This document shows, one piece after another, positions 35,138 through 46,898 of a stretch of DNA of 64,000 nucleotides (positions within the stretch are counted from its first letter, which is position 1; each line of letters begins with the position of its first letter). Made by a program: the position numbers and the translations under genes. Origin of the DNA: Sarocladium kiliense (taxonomy: Eukaryota > Ascomycota > Sordariomycetes > Hypocreales > Sarocladiaceae). The notes below the pieces were generated by a model, which saw only the letters and a program-made list of their open reading frames with translations, was not told where the DNA came from and ran no database searches. The stretch spans positions 3,596,001 through 3,660,000 of the forward strand of contig JAUZTG010000029.1 in NCBI GenBank assembly GCA_030734395.1, written 5' to 3'.

Positions 35138-35501
35138 ATGGGTGGTTGTTTTTCGAAGAAGGACAAGAGCGCGGCTTCGGCCCCCGACCCCAAGAGTCAA
35201 AGCGACAGCCACAGCTCACCGAAGACCGATCCTGCGAACCCAGATCCCGAGAATGCAGGCACAGCAGACGCCCCTCGCTCGAGCCCGTATGCTTCAAATC
35301 CCTCTAGTCTGCCTCCAGCCACGATCCAAGGATTAACAATACTGTAGGCCAGACAACGATGCTACACCTTCCGCCACGGTCCCTGCTGGAGACCAGGACG
35401 TTGCTCCCAGCAACGGCGAGCCTGTTGTCCGGGATTTTGCGGAGCGTCGTTCCAGCCTTGACATCACTCCAGCGCCCCCATTGGGTTCAAGGACTATATG
35501 A
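35138..35501 (+). CDS. small acidic protein with MGGC lipidation-like N-terminus
   Basis: Two exons (35138-35286 and 35348-35501; 61-bp intron with GTATGC donor and GATTAAC branch) give 100 aa in phase. The N-terminus MGGCFSKKDKS fits N-myristoylation at Gly2 with palmitoylation at Cys4 and a basic patch, the usual set for plasma-membrane anchoring. The rest is Pro/Ser/Asp-rich and probably disordered, with a short more ordered piece (VVRDFAERRSSLDITPAPP). I do not recognise a family. A further downstream exon is possible, but the stop at 35499-35501 is clean. Confidence 0.55.
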
Positions 35502-36157
35502 ATTTGGGGTATGTGGTCGGCCAGGAAAGGAATTAATCTCTGGTCTGGGGTGAATCCTGGAACCGTTGAGGGTTGACATGGCTGCCGTAGCCGACGTGCG
35601 CATCTACATGGGATACCCATAAGCCTAATAGAACGATGACTTTCAAAAAAGATCAATAACAAGCTCACATTCATGGTGTCTATCTGCAAGAATTCGCGGC
35701 ATCAAGGCTGCCTTCTCGGTCGGTCTCGGAACCTTTAGCGGACCTTGTACCACTAACCAACTCGGTTGTGTAAACTTGCTCAAACCCACGCTCAGCTTCA
35801 GGTACGATTTGGCTTAGGCCAGATCACTCCCGAAGCCGAAATCCACTCGCTTAAACGGAAAGAGGGTCATGTTTGTCTGGATGGAGTTTAGGGGATGGTT
35901 GAAATCCCAGATGGTTTACCACAGAGCTGCATATGGGTGGCGTGAGCTGGCGAGCAAGATATGAGAATTTGAACATCTGACCTTCGGAAGGGGGAGATAC
36001 TTTGAGGGACTTGCGTGGTAGGAGCTCAGTATATAAAGCTAGCAATCCTAAAGTGTTATCTCTAGCTTCAGCTACCGTCAGGTCCAGCAAGTTCCTTTCC
36101 AGCCTCGATCAACCAAATCAACGTCGCCTTGCGCAACATCTCCAGAACAGTGTAAAG
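35502..36157. other. intergenic, promoter of the copper transporter
   Basis: No gene supported. The right part contains the TATA box of the downstream gene. Confidence 0.4.
36030..36037 (+). promoter_or_regulatory. TATA box
   Basis: TATATAAA lies 121 bp upstream of the Ctr start codon, preceded by GAGCTCAG. A strong TATA box suits a metal-regulated gene. I could not confirm a specific copper-response element. Confidence 0.5.
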
Positions 36158-36942
36158 ATGGATCACGGCAGCATGGACCACGGTGACATGGGCAGCACCG
36201 ACGATGGTGGCGGCATGGATATGGGCGGCAGCAGCTCTCGTCCTTGCAAGATCTCTGTAAGCAAATCGCTGCCCTCACAATACTCATATCAACTCTGACA
36301 TCAACCCTCACAGATGCTCTTCAACTTCGAGACCATCGACGCCTGCTTCCTCGCCGATACTTGGCAGATCACTTCCAAGGGAATGTTCGCCGGCTCTTGC
36401 ATCGGCGTCATTCTCCTCGTCATGAGCCTCGAGTTCCTGCGCCGATCTGTCAAGTCTTATGATCGGTACCTGATTCGGCAGCATGAAGCGAAGTTCATGA
36501 ATGTCGATGCGCCTGCTGATAGCGGGAGTGATACAGCAGCCGGAAAAAATGGAGGGACTGGACCTGTGTGTAGGCCCGTTGCGGGTATCCCTCCTTTCCG
36601 ACCGAATGTCTTCCAGCAGGCTATCAGGGCTTTGTTGCACATGGTCCAATTCGCTGTGGCCTACTTCATCATGCTGTGAGCTACAATCCCTCAGCCACAA
36701 CCTCTTGGAGGGAGAGAACTAACCTCTGTGGATGCAGGCTTGCCATGTACTTCAACGTGTACAGTACGTATGATCAGATCTCTCGTCGCGCACATCCGCT
36801 GACACCTTTCTTTTCAGTCATCATCTGCATCTTCATCGGCGCGTTCCTTGGCTCCTTCGTCTTCCACTGGGAGAATCTCACGAATGGGTACGTTCTCGGC
36901 GGTAGACTCATTGATCTTCCGGACAACGAAGCTGACTTTTGA
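36158..36942 (+). CDS. Ctr-type copper transporter
   Basis: Four exons (36158-36256, 36314-36675, 36738-36763, 36818-36942) join to 203 aa; the third exon is only 26 nt. The N-terminus is a Met/His metal-binding region (MDHGSMDHGDMGSTDDGGGM). TM1 is around MFAGSCIGVILLVMSLEFL. TM2 has the M-x3-M motif of Ctr proteins (MLLAM), assembled across the tiny exon. TM3 has the packing G-x3-G motif (GAFLG). Ctr proteins form trimers that import Cu(I) at the plasma membrane or release it from the vacuole. Length and topology fit the family well. Confidence 0.92.
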
Positions 36943-37199
36943 GCAGAGGGCGACAGGTGACTAGCGCGGCCCGTGAAGCGACAGTATGCTGTGCATAGGC
37001 GGTACCATGTCGTGGCGATGAGGTTTTGAGACGAGGTCTTGGGAGATCGGGTATACTGGCAGCCCACAACGTAACGCATTCCAATTTTGTAAGTTGTTTG
37101 CGCTGTATCAGATTGTCTCTTCGTAGCATAAGTCATAGTTCCACTCCGACATGCGCGTGGGCAACGTGTGAAATCTGTTCTCTCAACATACCGCCCTCC

Positions 37200-39092
37200 T
37201 TAGCTGAGGAGTACTCCGTGCCCAAGGATGTTCAGGCACTTTGACAGATCCCAACTCTCATCGATAGATGCCCTCCTTGCCCACACAGCCTCCATGACAG
37301 CAAGTGCATCCTTGACTGTTCCGAACACACGCACCGAGCCCATGTTTTCCACGAAGGCTCTGTAGGTGCACTCTTGTTCGGGCCCAGCCAGGCAGCCCGC
37401 CAAGCACAATGGCAATGCCAGGGAGCGTAGTGCCGTGGCAGTCGGGAGGCTTGCAAAAAGTTCGGTCATTCTTGCCACGTTGCGGGCGATTTCCGGACAG
37501 GAGGGTTGCCATCCTGATGTAACAAGGTGGAGATAGGTCTGTGACGCAAGCACCCAGATGAGGTTGTGAGTTGGATGGCCCGGTAGATCATCCGGTGTTT
37601 GTACTTGGAGTTCCTTGAGCACTTCAAAGTGCGGCTTGAACTGTGCCGCGGCAACGTCATACCCTCCCGCAACGACTGACTCCAGTCCGTCCACCATAAC
37701 CTTGATAGCATCGCCCACTGTCTTTGCTTTAGCGAGGAGCTCATGGATGGACAGGGAACCAGCTTTCCGCTGCTCCTTCTTCCAGGCGTCAAGGGCTGCG
37801 ACATCGGACAGTACTTGAAGGGTGCCATTGTGAATGCCGATAAATTCGTCAAGGAACAGCTCCGTCGTGCGCATTTTGTTTGGTGGCTTCTGCGCACAAC
37901 CGGGCATAAGGTATCCTTGATAATTGTGTAGCCGGGGAACTCTGGAAAGTGTGATGCTGGAGAGGACATCCATATAGAGACACTGAGCGGCGTAGAACCT
38001 CAGCGCACTCTGATGAGACGTGAAGGGTTTCTCGAGGCCGATTGCATCAAACTGGCCGGAGTCAAACCCCTCGAGAACACAGCTCCAATTGTCAGGAGAT
38101 GGCACGAGTTGCTGGAGGAGAGTAGTGGCCGCGTCGAGGTGAATGATCCACGTGTCCTTGTTGCTTGTAGCGACCTCAAAGTGGCACATTAGGACAATGC
38201 TCTGCATGCATGTAAGTGCATCCACGTTCCCGAGTGCCGGTGGCTTGGTGCGAAGGTTTGCCATCTCCGTACGCAGCTCACGCAGCCCCATCTCCAGCTG
38301 AATCTGAAGCCTCTCAACCATGGCATTGGTGCACGCCGTGTGCGTTCCCCCTAGAAGGATACTAAAGAAGTAGGAAGACAGTGAGATGCAAGTGTGGTAC
38401 ACTGAGCGGTTCGCGAGGAGTGACTGGAGGACCCAGCCTCGCCCGCCAGTGAGGACGAAAGGGTGGTAGTATGGGAACAGGTAGGGGAAGATGGAGTCGA
38501 GGAAGATCATGATATAGTGCAGATCGATATCGCTCGAATCGTCATGGAAAAAGGCTGCGGTCTGTGGTGGTCGCAATGGTATACTCGCATTGCTCCAGGT
38601 CGAAGCTGGCGTCGACTGCTCTACATGGCTGCCAGTTGGTACATCCTCCGACTCAGCGCTGGATGCGCCAGACATGGTGACGTCTCGCGTATGTGGATGG
38701 TCCTGATCCGGTGTGCCGTCATGACTGCGAGCGGTGTCTCGACTTTCCTTATCAAGCATCTCGAGATACTTGCGGTCTCTGCGCTGGCCAGCCTTCAGTC
38801 GGATATCAGCCTTGACTTTGGCCATCTCGGCCTTTTGCTTCGGGCCGCCATCGAACCAATCGGGCTTCTCGTCGGTGAACCAGCATGTGATCTCGAGGGT
38901 CTTGCAGTTGTCGCATTCGGGCTTCTTCTCGTCACCTGGGAGGGGGGTCAGCCAGGATTACCATCGTATTGCCGCCGTCGGGTGGCGCGGTGGATGTCGC
39001 AGAGACTCACATTTCTTGCGACGCAGGCGGCATGTATAGCAGCCCTGGGTAGACCTGCTTTTCCCGGGGGCAAAGCGCGGTGGCGGCGACAT
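37200..39092 (-). CDS. Zn2Cys6 transcription factor
   Basis: Two exons (39092-39011 and 38935-37200; 75-bp intron) give 605 aa. The intron lies inside the zinc cluster and splits the third Cys codon. The joined sequence CYTCRLRRKKCDEKKPEC followed by DNCKTLEITC has the C-x2-C-x6-C-x6-C-x2-C-x6-C pattern of Gal4-type DNA-binding domains, residues 18-45. A Lys/Arg-rich linker and Ser/Thr-rich region follow. From about residue 140 a long helical part resembles the fungal-specific transcription factor domain 2 type (DLHYIMIFLDSIFPYLFPYY). The target genes are unknown. The copper transporter is convergent, 257 bp away. Confidence 0.9.
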
Positions 39093-40093
39093 GATGCTTG
39101 TCGATGCGCACAGGCGCAAGCTGGTGGGTTCCCCACGTACGTTGTCTCGTCAGGCAGTCGGCTCTCCAATCGCCAGATTTGAGTGAAATAGCGCTGAGTT
39201 GTGCAAGCTGGCAAGGCGTCGAGTGAAGTTGTCCTGTGATCGGCTTATCTCGGGCGCATCGAGGTTTCTTTTGCGGCTGTGGGCGCGACGTCGGCCTGCT
39301 AGTGTCCGCAGAAGATGTGGTGCGTTTGCTGATAAATACACCAAAGTCGAGACTCGCGATGGCGCCTCCTACACACCCCGCGATTGGGTGGGTCAACCCA
39401 ACGTCTAAGGCTCTTGCGGCATAACATCTACCGACATGGACATGGCGTGCTGCTCCTCAGTGCATTTCTGGTACCCCTGAAATGCTCAAGCGCAGTGGTA
39501 GATAGCATTAGCTACTTTGTACCATTGCAAGGTCAAGGCATCCATGCGGTGCCGACTTCCGGGCAACAATGGCAGACAAGTGGGCAAGTCTAAGCGCGAC
39601 TAATAGCGAGTCACTACGCCTATCTTGCCCTTAGCCAAATATATGCTTTAGCGATGTCTCTATATGCTGCATCGTCGTGATCAAGATATCATAAGCAAGT
39701 ATACTTGTTTTGGGGGGCTTTCCTAGAGTGACTGTGCAAATAAGATCCGAGTATGTATATGTCAATTGAGCGCAGACCACGATGGTGGCATTATATGCCA
39801 CCGCCATCTCTCCTTTGGCGTAACTCGATAGCACCCCAAGCTATGTCTGTATTCTCACTTGTGACTCACTCTTCAAAGCTTGATCCAGGGCATGAATCAT
39901 TTGTAGGTTTTCTGTCGAATAGTCAAGGGTTACGTGCCAGCCAAGCTTGATCCAGAAAGAAATCGCCGCATAAAAAGCTACATAAGATAGGACTTTCCAA
40001 ATGTATCCCTTACCTTCTACTCTTGAACCTATTTGCAATATTTCCTTTCTCTGCTACCAATAGATCAGCAAGCGAGCGCTTCGAATTACCATC
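39093..40093. other. divergent intergenic region
   Basis: It lies between the zinc-cluster gene (minus) and the P-loop gene (plus). No gene, tRNA or repeat seen. Confidence 0.45.
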
Positions 40094-40752
40094 ATGACTC
40101 AACTCTCCATCGTCGCTCCCCTCGTCTGGCTCAATAGCCACCCAGGCGTCGGCAAACTCACCATCGCAAAAGAAATGGCATCCCAAGACGAAAGAGTTCT
40201 CGTCATAAGCAACCACTCGCTTATCGCTCCCGTGGCCAAGCTCCTTGATCCCAACAGCCGCGACCATTCAGACTATCAGAAACTCAGAAAGGCAGAACGG
40301 GCTCGCGCTTTTGAGAAATACGTCTTCAACGCGGAGTTCAAAGACAAGATCATTGTCTGTACCGGTACGTCCTCCCTATGCCGCTATCCTCACTACCAGA
40401 GTGAGTGACGAACACTTGAGAAGATTCCCAATCAGATTCAGAGCTCGGCCGCAGTGTCGCCAATGAATACAAAGTCGCAGCCCAGCAAGCAGGCCGGCCA
40501 TTCATGCCGTACGTTTTAGCATGCGACTTTGAGGAGAACATGTGGCGGGCGACAAGCGATGAGCGCAAAGCAAGTGGCACGACGAAACTCACTGACGACA
40601 AAATGCTGCAGTCTATATTAACTGAGACAGTTCCCCTCCAGTTCGAGGCAGGCTGTCTCATCAGGGTTACTTGCGATACGCCAGAGCAGACTGCAGATGG
40701 TATATTGTTCGATTGTGACCGACGAATGGGTACTTTACGAGCGACAAGATGA
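40094..40752 (+). CDS. P-loop NTPase, small-molecule-kinase-like
   Basis: Two exons (40094-40364, 40424-40752; 59-bp intron) give 199 aa. A Walker A motif, HPGVGKLT, lies at residues 16-23 after a hydrophobic strand (VWLNS), as in AAA_33/adenylate-kinase-like proteins of about this length. IIVCT before the intron and VLACDF after it look like further core strands. The substrate cannot be told from sequence. The start ATG is the first in the open frame. Confidence 0.75.
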
Positions 40753-40960
40753 CGACCAGTGCACACAGAAAATAATGTTTAATGACAAAAGCGCCGTCCA
40801 TTCCATTCCTGGCCCAATTTCTAATTATTTGCTTTTCCAATTCAAAATACCCATGACATTATCCTTCCAGCACCGTCATAGCTCAGCCTCATAGAGCCGA
40901 GCAAATGACAAAAAAAAAGCAGAAAGCCAACCACGTCCCAGGGTCCAAGAGATCTTGCTT

Positions 40961-41416
40961 CTAGTTCCTCCGAGGCGCCGCGTTAGCAGCTCCAAACAAT
41001 GTCTGTCTCTTGTCCAGAAGATTCAGATCCCACCATCCTTCCAGCCTTCCTAAGATAGTCTTACGCTGCGACTTTGCCCGCCGCGGCATTGGAGGCATAT
41101 CCACAGGCTCCGGAGGTGGAGGCGGAAAGTTCGTCAGCGGTGGAAGCGGTGGAATTGGCGGTATTTCCTCGACCGGTCGCGGCTTCTCACGAGTGATGAG
41201 TCGAGCGCGCTTCCTCTCATGCTGAGCCACAGCCGCCGTAGGGGGCGGGGGAAACCAAGGCTCAGGGGCACGGCTGTGGGAGACAGGGTGCGTGATGTGC
41301 ATGCTCTCCGCGTCCGACGAGTCGCTGTCGAACCGATCCGGTTTGCTGTGCGTCATCGCCGCTGTTCCTAGACTCCGACTACCGCCGTACCTCTGCCGGG
41401 ACGTCACCGTCGTCAT
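40961..41416 (-). CDS. hypothetical proline-rich protein
   Basis: A single frame of 151 codons. The centre is proline-rich (PPIPPLPPL, FPPPPPEP) and probably disordered. The end, KTILGRLEGWWDLNLLDKRQ followed by TLFGAANAAPRRN, looks like a conserved short module. The start codon lies only 30 bp after the stop of the upstream same-strand gene, tight for fungi, so the transcript may overlap or the start may differ. Confidence 0.5.
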   Translation of the reverse strand: MTTVTSRQRYGGSRSLGTAAMTHSKPDRFDSDSSDAESMHITHPVSHSRAPEPWFPPPPTAAVAQHERKRARLITREKPRPVEEIPPIPPLPPLTNFPPPPPEPVDMPPMPRRAKSQRKTILGRLEGWWDLNLLDKRQTLFGAANAAPRRN

Positions 41417-41446
41417 GCCCCCGTTATACCCCCCACGGCCGCACCT

Positions 41447-42069
41447 TCACTCAAGATCCTTGGGCGGGGCGGGAGCCTTCAGGCGCTTCCACAGGCAAGC
41501 ACAAGTGATGCTGGAGAAGAAGAAGAGCACGCCGAGGGCGATGGACAGACCCCAGACCGTCTTCAGCTGGTAGCAAGAGGCCTTGTCGGCATTGACCCAT
41601 CGGAAGACGTTGCCACTCATGTTCTTGACATTGTGGAAGAGAGAGTTGATGAAGCTGGCTGTGTCGCCGCCCTTGGAAGGGAACTTCTCGCACTTGAGGT
41701 AGCTGGTCGGGCGACCGACAACACAAGCAACGACAATCACAGCGATGGTCATGGCGAAGTCGCCGCCAGTGGCAATCAGCATAGGGAGCTGCGAATCCCA
41801 GTACAGGATGAAAGTGATTCCAAGGTACAATGTCGCCAGGGTGGACTGCGGTCGGGGTTAGCATAGTTCAAGCTTGGTAAGTAAGGCGGCCATCAGCTAC
41901 TTACCACGACAAGAGTGCCGATCAGGGCACCCGGAGGGTTGAGATCAGCTCCAACCACCTCAGCGACAAAGTTCCCGCTGATACCGATAATCGTAATGAG
42001 AGACACAAATTGCATGATACGCATGACCGTGAAGGTCATGCCCAGAGCACCAAGAGCCGGAGGAGCCAT
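41447..42069 (-). CDS. MARVEL-like four-TM membrane protein
   Basis: Two exons (42069-41905 and 41845-41447; 59-bp intron) give 187 aa. Four hydrophobic helices are evident: MRIMQFVSLITIIGISGNFV, LIGTLVV/STLATLYLGITFIL, MLIATGGDFAMTIAVIVVAC and VWGLSIALGVLFFFSSITCA. A Cys/Lys-containing loop (SYLKCEKFPSKGGD) lies before the last helix. This matches fungal MARVEL-like proteins, which sit in the plasma membrane. ATG 42069 (MAPPALGALG) is preferred to 42093 because the shorter start matches the usual short cytosolic leader. Confidence 0.75.
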
Positions 42070-43485
42070 CTTGAGCGATGAAGGAGTGATCAACGAAAGT
42101 CTTGGTCGAGAAGAGCTCCGCGCTGTACGCAGAGGAAGATGTTTGGAATAGAAAGGGAGTGTAAGTGTTGCTTGTGCTGCTTGGGGAGCAGTCTCGAAGG
42201 ATGGAATGTTGTTGTCTTGAAGTCGACTCGCTGCCGGGCAAGCTGCGAGTGATCCGGGGAAATTGGTGTAAAGACGAGAAAGGTGGAAGAGACTGTCAAG
42301 TATTCAAGCTTGTTCGAGGTGTTGTAAAGATTGCGTTCGTAAAAATACGACAGTAGTCCCAGACCAGTGTGCAAAAGAAAGAAGACACAATGACTCTACG
42401 AAATAAGAGAAGGGAAAGAAGACAGATAGGAAACAGACGGAAGGAAAAGGTCAAGAGATGAGGAGTTGGGGTTTGGTATGCAGCTTCATCAAGAAGAGAG
42501 GGCGAAGAGGCCGCTTCCCTTTATACCGAAAGTTCTTTCTGAACAAGACGCGTGTAAGTGGGAAGCCACCCACCATCCACAATGAGGCTGTTCTAATTGC
42601 AGCACCACACTACACAATCCCTAAGCGCGGTCAACGATGGCGGCCATCCGCGGAGTGTTTCATACTGATGCACGCACGATCCATGCAGCGCGGTAAACGC
42701 ACGACCTTCACCAACAATCGAGACCCATACCCATCAGAAGCCGTGCATTTCATTCTTCCTCTGCACAGGGTTTACATGGTTGTGCGGCAACTGAGACGCG
42801 CTGCTCAGCCAATCGTAGCGCCGGATCCGCCTTCAAGTACAGTCAGGCGATGGAGCGCTGTGATTGGCTGGCGCTTAGATGCCTCTTCGATGTGTTGCCA
42901 TAGCCGCGCAGCCCAGGCCGGAGATGTAGAGGTGGAGGAGCTGTTGATTGGGTGTCGGTTGATGTTGCACCCTGGAACGGCAGGGAGGCTCAGCCGTGTG
43001 GTCGCAGAGTGGGCGAGATGACAGGCTCGTGGGTTCATGGCAGAGGCTGGTGGTGGGTGGGTTTAGAGTGAGTCGAACTTGGTATTAGATATTCCACGGC
43101 AACGAATTTCGTAATCATGTCGTGGAGCATTCTCATAGTCGAGCAGCATGGGTCGATCCAGGCTGCATTGCCGGTCGCAGATGCATCGCCCTGCTTGGTG
43201 GATGGCTGTGTGGCTCACGCAAGCCTGGGATCATGCAGTCGGGTCTCCGGCAAGATAGATGCAAAGGATTCATTTTGTGCGCCTGAACGCCACGTCCACG
43301 TCCAATCAGCCAGACATCTCATATGCTCGCATTCTTCTCTCTTCTTCCTTCATGACACGGCCACCTTGATCGAGATCCAACCGCACCTTCCCATGGCTTG
43401 CTAACATACTGTAGGTACACACATGCTTATCCCTGCCTCCTGCTGGGCTTCTCGCCTCCGTTTCATAAGACGCCTGGAGTCCAGC
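42070..43485. other. intergenic
   Basis: Upstream of the MARVEL-like gene and downstream of the epsin gene. A 187-codon plus-strand open frame at 42458-43021 lacks domains and is not called. No RNA gene seen. Confidence 0.45.
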
Positions 43486-45242
43486 TCAACCAAGGAGATC
43501 CCCCATCGCAGAGCCGCTGCCTCCACTCGGTGGTGGCTGTGAGCCACCAGTAGCCGGGGCACCCCAAATCCCAGCGCTGCTCTTTTCCTTGGCAAGCTGG
43601 CCAACAGAGGGCGAGGAGGTGTTTGCGCCTTTCTTCTGGATACCACCGCTGGCCTTGCCCCAAAGAGCACCGAACGCATCTCCACCCGCGGCAGCTGCAG
43701 GCTTCGCCGCGGTGCTGGAAGCAGGCTTTAAACCAGCCATGGTGCTTGGCGTGCTTGGGGTCATGCCTGACATGCCCGACATGCCAGATGAAACCTGAGC
43801 TGGGCCTTGGGACTGTTGTGCTGGGACGGTGCCGAAGTAGTTTGGCCCAGACGGCTGGTAGCCTGCAGGCTTTGGGGGTTGCGCAGCAGGAGCGCTGAAG
43901 GCCGAATAGTTGACTCCGGGTGTCCCAGAAGCGCTTGGTGCAGGAGAGATAGATGAGTTGTTGACCATTTGGCTGATGTTGGCCTGCTGAGGGGCGGAGA
44001 GAGGCTGGGGAGCCGCGAATTGTGCGGTTGAGGAAGCAGTCGAGGTGAGAGGAGGTGACAAAGGTTGGGCGGCAGAAGTCGAAGTGGATGGAGCAGCTGA
44101 CTGGAAGTCGTCGAACTCGTCGTCGTCGTTAGCCGCGGCGCCGCTGCTTGAACCTCCGATAAGATCATCCAAAGCTGAGCTGCCGTTGGCAGGGCCCGAC
44201 TTGGCAGGTGCTTTAGAAGACGTCGCCGGCTCCGGGTCATCGAAAGGAAGAAGATCGATCTCGGGCTCCTTGGCCTTCGGAGGAGCAGCAGTTGTCTTCT
44301 TCACCCCTACACGCTGCTCGGGCCTCTTGGATTGGCGAGCAGGGCGATCATCCTCATCAAACTCATCGTATTCTTCGAAACGCTCTGACCGGGAGCTCGT
44401 CTCACGGAAGTCGTTTGATGGCTCACCGCCGAAGCCACCGCCATCGCCATATACACCGCCGGAGTATCCGCCGTATCCGGCTGCACCAGCGCCAGCCGAC
44501 TCGCTTCCGAAGCCACCGTAACGGCCGCCGCTACCAGAGAAGCCGCCGCCAAAGCTCATTCCGCCTTCAACGCCAGTGTATTTGTTCTTCGTCGCGCGTG
44601 CTTTCTTGCGCTCAGTTCGGATTCGTTCGACATCGCTAAGCAGCTCGGCAAGCTCCTTGGCACGATTGCGAACGTTGATGCCCTGGTCCTTGCCATTCTG
44701 GTCGATGAAGTGGAATTGGCGCAACATCTTCAAGAGCGGCAGGTGGCCTCGTGCATCATCAATCACACGCTCGGAGCCGTGCTTGATAAGGAACTCCAGC
44801 AGCTGGAGAGCTTTGTAAATTTGTCGCCACTCCTCGGCGGACTTCTCTGTGAATCGACGGTAGATCATGGGCATGATCTCGTTGAGAGATTGACTGCTTC
44901 TTGTCAGTGATTGACGTCGATGGTCGTGACTGGCGATGGCATACTAGCTGAAGGTTGCATTGGCGATTTCCTGCATGGTTGTCGATGACGCTCCCCATGG
45001 CTCGTTGTTCGTCGCCTCACGGACCTGCACACTATTAGCTATGAGCATTCAGAAGAGCAATTGGGAAGAAGTACCTTCGCCTCCATCTCTGTGTAGTTCA
45101 TCACCGCTGCATCTATATCAGTATTGCGCAAGACCAGCTAATGGTTGGTGCCCTACGCACCATTCTGAGCCTTGCGAAAGCCAGCCTTCAGGTCATATAA
45201 GGTCAGGTTCGAGACCTGGTTCTTGATATCGTTGAAGTCCAT
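43486..45242 (-). CDS. ENTH-domain epsin-like adaptor (Ent3 type)
   Basis: Four exons (45242-45161, 45106-45075, 45024-44945, 44893-43486; introns 50-54 bp) give 533 aa. Residues 1 to about 150 are the ENTH domain: YTEMEAKVREATNNEPWGAS, TFSYQSLNEIMPMIYRRFTE, EEWRQIYKALQLLEFLIKHG, FIDQNGKDQGINVRNRAKEL. The Gly/Tyr-rich linker leads to acidic adaptor-binding motifs (IDLLPFDDP, DDDEFDDFQSA) and a Gln/Pro/Ser tail. ENTH domains bind phosphoinositides. Ent3-like proteins recruit clathrin, AP-1 and GGA at the trans-Golgi and endosomes. The acidic DDFQSA-type motifs and lack of visible ubiquitin-interacting motifs favour Ent3 over Ent1/2. Confidence 0.88.
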
Positions 45243-46898
45243 CTTGCCCGGATGATCAAGCAGCGGCGGATATCACTAAGTTTGGTACGCGTTGCGTGCA
45301 CTGCTGGGTGTTCGATGCTTGAAGCGCTGGAAATCGCGTCGAGGGCTGGGCTGTCTTGACACTCTGGACTCTCCGACCGAGGTGGGCAGGGGGTGCAACC
45401 TGACTAAGACACCTTAACCTGGAAGGTCATCAGCAACGACAGGTCACGTGATTGATGCTATAATTCTCGTCTTTCAAAGTGCCGCAAATTGCTTTCTGCT
45501 AGGGAGAAACCCATGATAGCTGTGTTGTATGACCACAATTATTCATTTCCCTTCATACGCTTTCAAAGCCAGTGGAAGGAAACTGGCGCAAGGGGTCCAA
45601 TAATTCACCATCCTCCGTGTTCAGGTATCACGATACAGGTGCCCTTGCATGTGAAATGGGTATCGAACCATAGTCCTTGAATACTACAAAGTTGATTTCG
45701 TCATGTCGACGAACACGTTCACCGATCAAATAATTTAACTGTCGACCGTATGTGATGTTTCGCAGGCTATCCTTTCAATGGAGGTGAAGCTGGGTGATAT
45801 TCCAACGTTGCGCGGACGGAGCTCCAGGGTGGGCCGCTAAGGCCAGGTTGGAAGCATCGAGCAAGGCCCTGAGACCTCAGGTGTCGACAAGAAGGGAGCC
45901 GAACTCCAAAACTTTTCCCCTGACGGTCTGGAGCTCATCAACAATCTTCACCCATTGTCACTGTATTACTGCAAATTCCTCATCAGGAACTTCTTTCGTC
46001 TTTGTATTACCATATCTTCAATTAAGCAAGGCTAATCTGTAAGTGCTTCTTTCTTTCGGTCATCAGCCAGGTCTTGCTTGGGAAGGCGCGTCTCCCGTCT
46101 TCGACGTCAGCATCGGCATCAACTACGACGGTCATCTGTTACGGGCATCCACAGAGAGGATAGACGACCATGGGGGGATTGCGATACTGCCTTCCGTTGC
46201 CGAGCTTGCCACAAGTCAACTGCTCCGTCCGAAGGAGGGAAGCCTGCGTTTGGAGTCAGCTGCAGCTCTCGCACCGTGCGTCGCTTTCTCCCACGTCCAG
46301 CAGCAAGGGATGGATGCGTCGGACGATGACGGGGTGGATCGCATCATTCAACGCAGAGAACCGGGGCCAATGGATCCGTCCGTCATCCTGCAAATGGTGT
46401 GGGCTCGGCGATGCAGAGGTGCGGTGCAGTCTCTCGCCTTGCCGCCGCCACGACCAAGGATCGAGTCCCACGGGGCAACGTGCGGCACCAGCTGGACCCT
46501 GGGCTCTCGCCTGATCCCGCCCATCCGAGGACGGCACCAGCTGGTATCACGGTCCCGCGAAATGGATTAAGGCTCTCTGAGTACGGGAGAACGCGAGGCA
46601 CCGAGTGCGGAAGAAGGCGGCTGCTTCTACAGGACGAAACTACTGGAGCTTCTCTGCGGAAATGACGGGGTGAGCTCCAAGAACAACCTTGTAGAGCTCC
46701 CCTCCAGCGGCTAAGCTCCCCTGGCAACGCTTTCCAGGGCTCCTCCCCCAACGCCTGGCAGTGACCTCATCAAAGACCAGTGTCTTGTTGCATCACGTGA
46801 TAACCTCGCCCCCTTCTGGACCCGCTATTACGCACGCTCTTGATTTCTGATTGGTTCTGCTGCTAACGATACCCCTCCACCCAGCTCCCGCCTTCAAA
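45243..46898. other. divergent intergenic region
   Basis: Promoters of the epsin (minus) and cyclophilin (plus) genes. Overlapping frames of up to 175 codons at 46043-46570 lie on both strands and have no recognisable domain. An ATTGG (CCAAT-box complement) lies near 46850. Confidence 0.45.

Noticed and set aside
42458..43021. 187-codon plus-strand open frame
   Set aside because: No domain, arginine-rich shadow-like composition, and lies in the promoter region of the MARVEL-like gene.
46043..46570. 175-codon plus-strand open frame with several overlapping frames
   Set aside because: Frames are open on both strands at once, with no recognisable motif. Best explained by locally high GC.
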